This document shows positions 60,471-64,000 of a stretch of 64,000 nt of DNA, in pieces (the stretch's first letter is position 1; every line of letters starts with the position of its first letter). The stretch lies in the NCBI GenBank assembly GCA_015039365.1, contig WION01000189.1, positions 41,498 to 105,497 on the forward strand, written 5' to 3'. The notes under the pieces were generated by a model. It was given only the letters and a program-made list of their open reading frames with translations, made no database searches and had not been told where the DNA came from. Position numbers and translations under genes: made by a program. Source of the stretch: Amanita rubescens (Eukaryota; Basidiomycota; Agaricomycetes; Agaricales; Amanitaceae).

Positions 60471-61036
60471 TTGTGGCGCAAACAGCGAGCACAGACTCAG
60501 AGAGACTGACAATGGATGAAAGCGTCGCACGAGTCACGGTGTGCCTTGCATTCCTGGATGTGCGGGATACTACCGTGACTAGTCAGCGGCTGTAATAGTA
60601 TCCAAGAAATATTACTTGAGTTGTGGCGCAAACGGCGAACTTCACTGACTCGGTTGTGACGCAAACGCCCAAGTGCGCTAATTGCGTTCCTGCCGGTTGG
60701 TGTGCAGGAGAGTCAACAGTGAGAAGTAAGGATTATTTACTACATACATGATATTAGTTCGCATGTCATAGTACGGTGAACAGACACGATTGTGGCATAT
60801 TACTTGAGTTGTGGCGCAAACGGCGAACTTCACTGACTCGGCTGTGACGCAAACGCCCGAGTGCGCCAATTGCGTTCCTGCCGGTTGGTGTGCAGGATAG
60901 TCAACAGTGAGAAGGTGTAATAGTAAGGATTATTTACATACATGATATTAATTCGCATGTCATAGTACTTGAGATGTGACGCAAACGGTGAACAGACACG
61001 GTTGTGGCGTAAACACTTGCCAAGATGTGGCGCAAA
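60471..61036. repeat. Cluster of TGTGRCGYAAAC motifs with a 188-bp tandem duplication
   Basis: Eight copies of TGTGRCGYAAAC or close variants at about 60471, 60621, 60654, 60809, 60843, 60973, 61000 and 61024, all in the same direction. The block ATTACTTGAGTTGTGGCGCA… through GTGTGCAGGA is duplicated with a period of 188 bp (60611 on and 60799 on). Clustered short motifs beside a transposase are typical of subterminal binding sites. Confidence 0.75.
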
Positions 61037-61209
61037 CGGTGAACAGACACGTCAGCCAAAGCTCATGTTCTCTACGTAAACGAGTCAATACCATCCATCT
61101 GCATCCTCAGTGTTCGATCGAATGGAATAGTTTCGATACTACTCTAGTAACGCTATACAATTATGCGATTGGATGGGCCTCGGAACTACAGTGACAATCA
61201 TGCGAAATG

Positions 61210-61840
61210 AGGGTGGGCAGATACTAGAGAATCAAGGTATACCGGTGTCAGCTTCGCTACTTAAATCAATTGTACGTGGTGAAGTTCATGTTCGAGTAGT
61301 GCTTTCAGATCTTTATTCAACTTCGATACTACTACATCCTTAGGTGCGCTAGCATTGTGCATCGGCTTCAACCTAGCTACTTAAATCAATAGTACGCCGT
61401 ATTTATGTTCGAACGGTGGGTAGATACTAGAGAATCAAGGTATATCGGCATCAGCCTCTTCAGGGGCGAGATTCAAGGTATACTAGTTCTTACTTCGATG
61501 CTACTACATCCATTAGAGAATCAAGGTATACTAGTAATGTGCGTTGTGCATCGGCTTCACAACCTAGCTACTTAAATCAATAGCACGTCGCGTTGTGCAT
61601 CGGCTTCAAACTAGCTACTTAAATCAATAGCACGTCGTATTTATGTTCGAACGATGGGTAGATACTAGAGATCAAGGTATATCGGCATCAGCCTCTTCAA
61701 CTTCGCTACTTAAATCCAAAGTACGTGGTGTTCATGTTCGAGTAGCACTTTCAGATCTCTCTTACTTCGATGCTACTACATTCGTTATGATCCACACATG
61801 TTGGAACAGTGGTACTTCCAGATCTCTCTTGTAATGGTGT
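61210..61840. repeat. Scrambled imperfect repeats
   Basis: Modules recur in varying order: AGATACTAGAGAATCAAGGT, CAGCCTCTTCAACTTCGCTA, CTACTTAAATCAATAG(T/C)ACG, GTATTTATGTTCGAACG, CGTTGTGCATCGGCTTC and ACTTCGATGCTACTACAT. No gene. The order of modules differs between copies, so this is not a simple tandem array. Confidence 0.7.
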
Positions 61841-62164
61841 GTCTCCTCTTCTTTTTTGCACCCATCTGCTTCCGTGACCAGGGAGATCTACCAGCATGTC
61901 GACGGTGGTTCCGGTGTTTCTAGTACTAGGGAGTTCGAGCACGGAGGTCAGATACTCGGCGTTGATATGGTGTTTTCATCCATGTCTAGCAATCGCCTCT
62001 TCCATCTAGGCCAACCTCGCCCTTAAATTAACTTGTATCGAGCCACGAGTCGCGACGTCGTAATGTCGTAAACTACTGGTTCCAGTATCTGCACAGTTAC
62101 GCATGACTCGGAATGCAGTCTTATCGCGCCGAGTGCCGTTAAGCTCTGTCTTCTATAGAAGCAT

Positions 62165-62250
62165 TGGGGTACCGTACGAGGGGGTACCGTACGACGGCAG
62201 TAGTTTTATTAGGGGCAAAGTGCCTACGATGCTACTGTACTAATAAAACC
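62165..62250. repeat. GGGGTACCGTACGA direct repeat followed by a TTTTATTAG/CTAATAAAA stem
   Basis: GGGGTACCGTACGA occurs twice back to back (about 62167 and 62182); each contains the palindrome GGTACC and TACCGTA. Then TTTTATTAG near 62206 pairs with CTAATAAAA at 62240-62248. The second stem half contains the stop codon of the RNase H N-terminal-domain gene. Confidence 0.6.
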
Positions 62251-62661
62251 GGGTCACATGCCCACTTGCCCACGCAGCACCGTATGCGGCAAGCGCTTCC
62301 TCTTTTGTAGTGTACTTATTGAAGACCGCACGTGAAACACCAATGACGAGCGGTGAGGTTTCCATCCTTACGCAAGGAACATTAGCATGGATATCTGAGC
62401 CTCAAAGGTGACTTACCAAGTGGCATATACTCCTGGCAGACGGCCACGAGTCACGACAAACCATGTTTTGCTAGCAGTTGACGGCATTTCTTCATACCGA
62501 GCACGGACGTCGGCTGGGGTGGGAATATGGGGGACACTTGAGGGGCCGGCCTCGGTGGGCGCCATACTGGGGACTGCTGGGTTTGGGACTGCTGGGTTTG
62601 CATTTACCTCTGGAGGCGCGGGGTCTGCGGAGCCCAATTGGGGGAGCCGTGATGGAATCAA
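62240..62661 (-). CDS. RNase H1 N-terminal (viroplasmin-like) domain protein
   Basis: The start at 62661 gives MIPSRLPQLGSADPAPPEVN, a Pro/Ala-rich stretch. Then ASKTWFVVTRGRLPGVYATW, the opening of the RNase H1 N-terminal domain (normally WYVVxRGRxPGVYxxWxEC), is followed by an intron (GTAAGT…GTAAG) and SPLVIGVSRAVFNKYTTKEE with ALAAYGAAWASGHVTRFY, and a stop at 62240-62242. This domain binds RNA-DNA hybrids or dsRNA; no RNase H catalytic domain follows. Such stand-alone domains are frequent near mobile elements in mushroom genomes. The aromatic WYVV is WFVV here, a mild change. The start is the first ATG in frame, not confirmed. Confidence 0.68.
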
Positions 62662-63071
62662 CCGAACCAGGGACAGGGGCGGGCTCTGCGGTCCTGCACT
62701 GCAGGGAGAGTGTCGGACTCCGAGACCCCTTCGCTAGGCGTAGCCGAGCCAACTATGGAAGGGACCAGAATGTACTCCGTGGACTGGGCTGCCGACAGAA
62801 CTTCAGCCTCCAAGGGCAAAGACTGCGCAGGCATCGGAGGTCGTGAAGCTGTGACATGGTCGGTTAGCTCTGTTCACACAATCAAGATGAATGATGGGCA
62901 GTTGTGGAGGGTCACTAACCTTGGTTTGCAGCTGGGGATAAGCGCAACAGAGGTTGGTTTTGCCTGCTACGTTAGTCAACGGCGGCCTTCCATGTTATTG
63001 TATCGAACTTGCCTTCGAGAGCCACCGTAAGCCGGTCAACTGCGTCAACGAGCGCTACGAGGATAGCAGAC
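62662..63071. other. Intergenic, no recognised gene
   Basis: Plus-strand frames are GC-rich shadows of the Pro/Ala-rich minus-strand coding region or short unassigned stretches. Confidence 0.3.
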
Positions 63072-63072
63072 A

Positions 63073-63104
63073 AGGAAGAGGAAGCAATTTCCTCTTCCTT
63101 GTTT
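63073..63104. repeat. Perfect 13-bp hairpin CAAGGAAGAGGAA / TTCCTCTTCCTTG
   Basis: The stem arms are separated by five bases (GCAAT). Purine-rich on one arm, so also able to form triplex-like structures. No neighbouring gene end identified. Confidence 0.7.
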
Positions 63105-63276
63105 GAGGGAGGAACGACGGCCATAGCTGAGCGCTAGAGCGCGTTATCCTTTGACGCTTCTTATATCTTTCTTAAATCAGGGTCCCGCATGATGGAACGG
63201 CCCTGCGCCATGGCATCGTGAAATTTTGCTGATGGAGGATACGAGTTTTTCTTCATCAGAAATCAGATATGCCGTT

Positions 63277-63562
63277 AGTGGTAGCGGTGCAATCCGGATG
63301 ATGGCAACCGCTAAAGCGGCAAGAGGAGATACCATCTGATCAGCTGATAAAGTAACAAAAGGAGATATAGACGTACCAGCGGTTCAGCCGAAAAAGTAGC
63401 CTTACTTTGCAGTAGTGGTAGCGGTGCAATCCGGATGATGGCAACCGCTAAAGCGGCAAGAGGAGATATGTACTAGGAGATACCATCTGATCAGCTGATA
63501 AAGTAACAAAAGGAGATATAAACGTACCAGCGGTTCAGCCGAAAAAGTAGCCTTACTTTGCG
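63277..63562. repeat. Tandem duplication, about 137-149 bp per unit
   Basis: Unit 1 is 63277-63413, unit 2 is 63414-63562. They share AGTGGTAGCGGTGCAATCCG and TACCATCTGATCAGCTGATA and end CCTTACTTTGC. Unit 2 has a short insertion (around ATGTACTAGG) between the halves. Very few substitutions, so recent. Confidence 0.85.
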
Positions 63563-63624
63563 GATTGTTTCGGAATTGGCGGACGGCTACAAAAATTCAG
63601 ATTTCGTTACGGGATACGAAAGCG

Positions 63625-63971
63625 ATGGATTCCTACTCGGATCCAGGTTAGTTTCATCGCCGCGAACTAAAGAAAAGAAGTCTGATATAAAAAAATAGAA
63701 ATTGAACTTGACCGGCTGCGATCGGAGTATGCAGCAGCCAGCCTGGATGTAAAAGCTGCGCAGGCACACGTTAAATGCTTGAGGGCTGAAAAAGAAAAGA
63801 AAAAAGGATATTCGGCAGGTACACATGACAAATGCCCGTGCAGCACAATGATTGACAGGGAAACATGTAGAGAAATGGAACGTCGCTACACAAGAGTTAG
63901 AAGAAGCAAAATTCACAGCTGCGGAATTGAAGGCGCGCCTTGATGAGCTGGAGCTCAAGCAGCAGGGTTAA
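63625..63971 (+). CDS. Small coiled-coil protein
   Basis: ATG at 63625 (MDSYSDPE), an intron at 63647-63698, IELDRLRSEYAAASLDVKAA and HVKCLRAEKEKKKGYSAG, an intron at 63819-63858, KHVEKWNVATQELEEAKFTA and ELKARLDELELKQQG, with a stop at 63969-63971. About 80 residues, nearly all heptad-like. Both introns are GT-AG and keep the frame. The start may lie further upstream; the gene is near the window end but its stop is inside. Function unknown; it resembles the coiled-coil end of the KDZ-neighbour gene only in general character. Confidence 0.45.
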
Positions 63972-64000
63972 AGCTGCCGTAGGTCAAGCCGCCAGTCTAT

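Overview
The window reads as nuclear DNA of a mushroom-forming fungus (Agaricomycetes, Basidiomycota). Genes are split by many short GT-AG introns of about 50-70 nt. The housekeeping genes are eukaryotic (COP9 signalosome subunit 3, glucose-6-phosphate isomerase, mitoribosomal mL44). The mobile DNA is of kinds typical of agaricomycete genomes: a KDZ transposase, XPG/PIN-like proteins, tyrosine recombinases and an RNase H N-terminal-domain protein. Genus cannot be named from the sequence. All family calls rest on motif recognition, not on searches.

Layout. (1) 0-23.2 kb is mostly ordinary chromosome: the 3' part of an ankyrin-repeat (probably NACHT-type) gene; CSN3, GPI and a GH105-like secreted glycosidase, all on the minus strand; three tandem paralogues of a small secreted protein with a shared promoter block; an orphan histidine-kinase H-box; mL44 divergent from a small FHA-domain gene; and a nuclear hypothetical gene.

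(2) 23.29-53.03 kb is a 29.7-kb island of nested inverted repeats. It is closed by 634-bp terminal inverted repeats (23290-23923 and 52395-53028). Palindrome 1 (23924-40125) has 7.16-kb, almost identical arms and a 19-bp spacer centred on 32955. Each arm carries an Hsp70 3' fragment, an XPG/FEN1-fold gene whose catalytic acids are replaced, and a tyrosine-recombinase gene with a GCR1-like C-terminus. The left arm alone also has a 1849-bp LINE that encodes only ORF1, with a poly(A) tail and a 12-bp target duplication; the right arm preserves the empty site. Palindrome 2 (39779-51069) has no spacer at its centre (45424/45425). Its arms carry a short-chain dehydrogenase (SDR), a secreted ferritin-like protein and a DUF6533-type gene cut at the centre. 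The two palindromes overlap by about 347 bp, and that segment occurs a third time at 50719-51069. A third, diverged SDR copy follows, and its 3' end lies inside the right terminal repeat.

(3) 53.1-64 kb is a transposon-rich flank: a 76-bp hairpin-forming minisatellite (2.2 kb), a KDZ transposase divergent from a coiled-coil gene, clustered TGTGRCGCAAAC motifs, scrambled repeats, an RNase H N-terminal-domain protein, a tandem duplication and a small coiled-coil gene.

The point most worth pursuing is the two-gene module of palindrome 1 (XPG-like pseudoenzyme followed 144 bp later by a tyrosine recombinase) inside an island built by repeated inverted duplication. The main caution is assembly: a false join of two haplotypes or an untrimmed hairpin read can also make palindromes. 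One-arm-only differences (LINE, indels, one SNP) exclude simple read-through but not a haplotype join.
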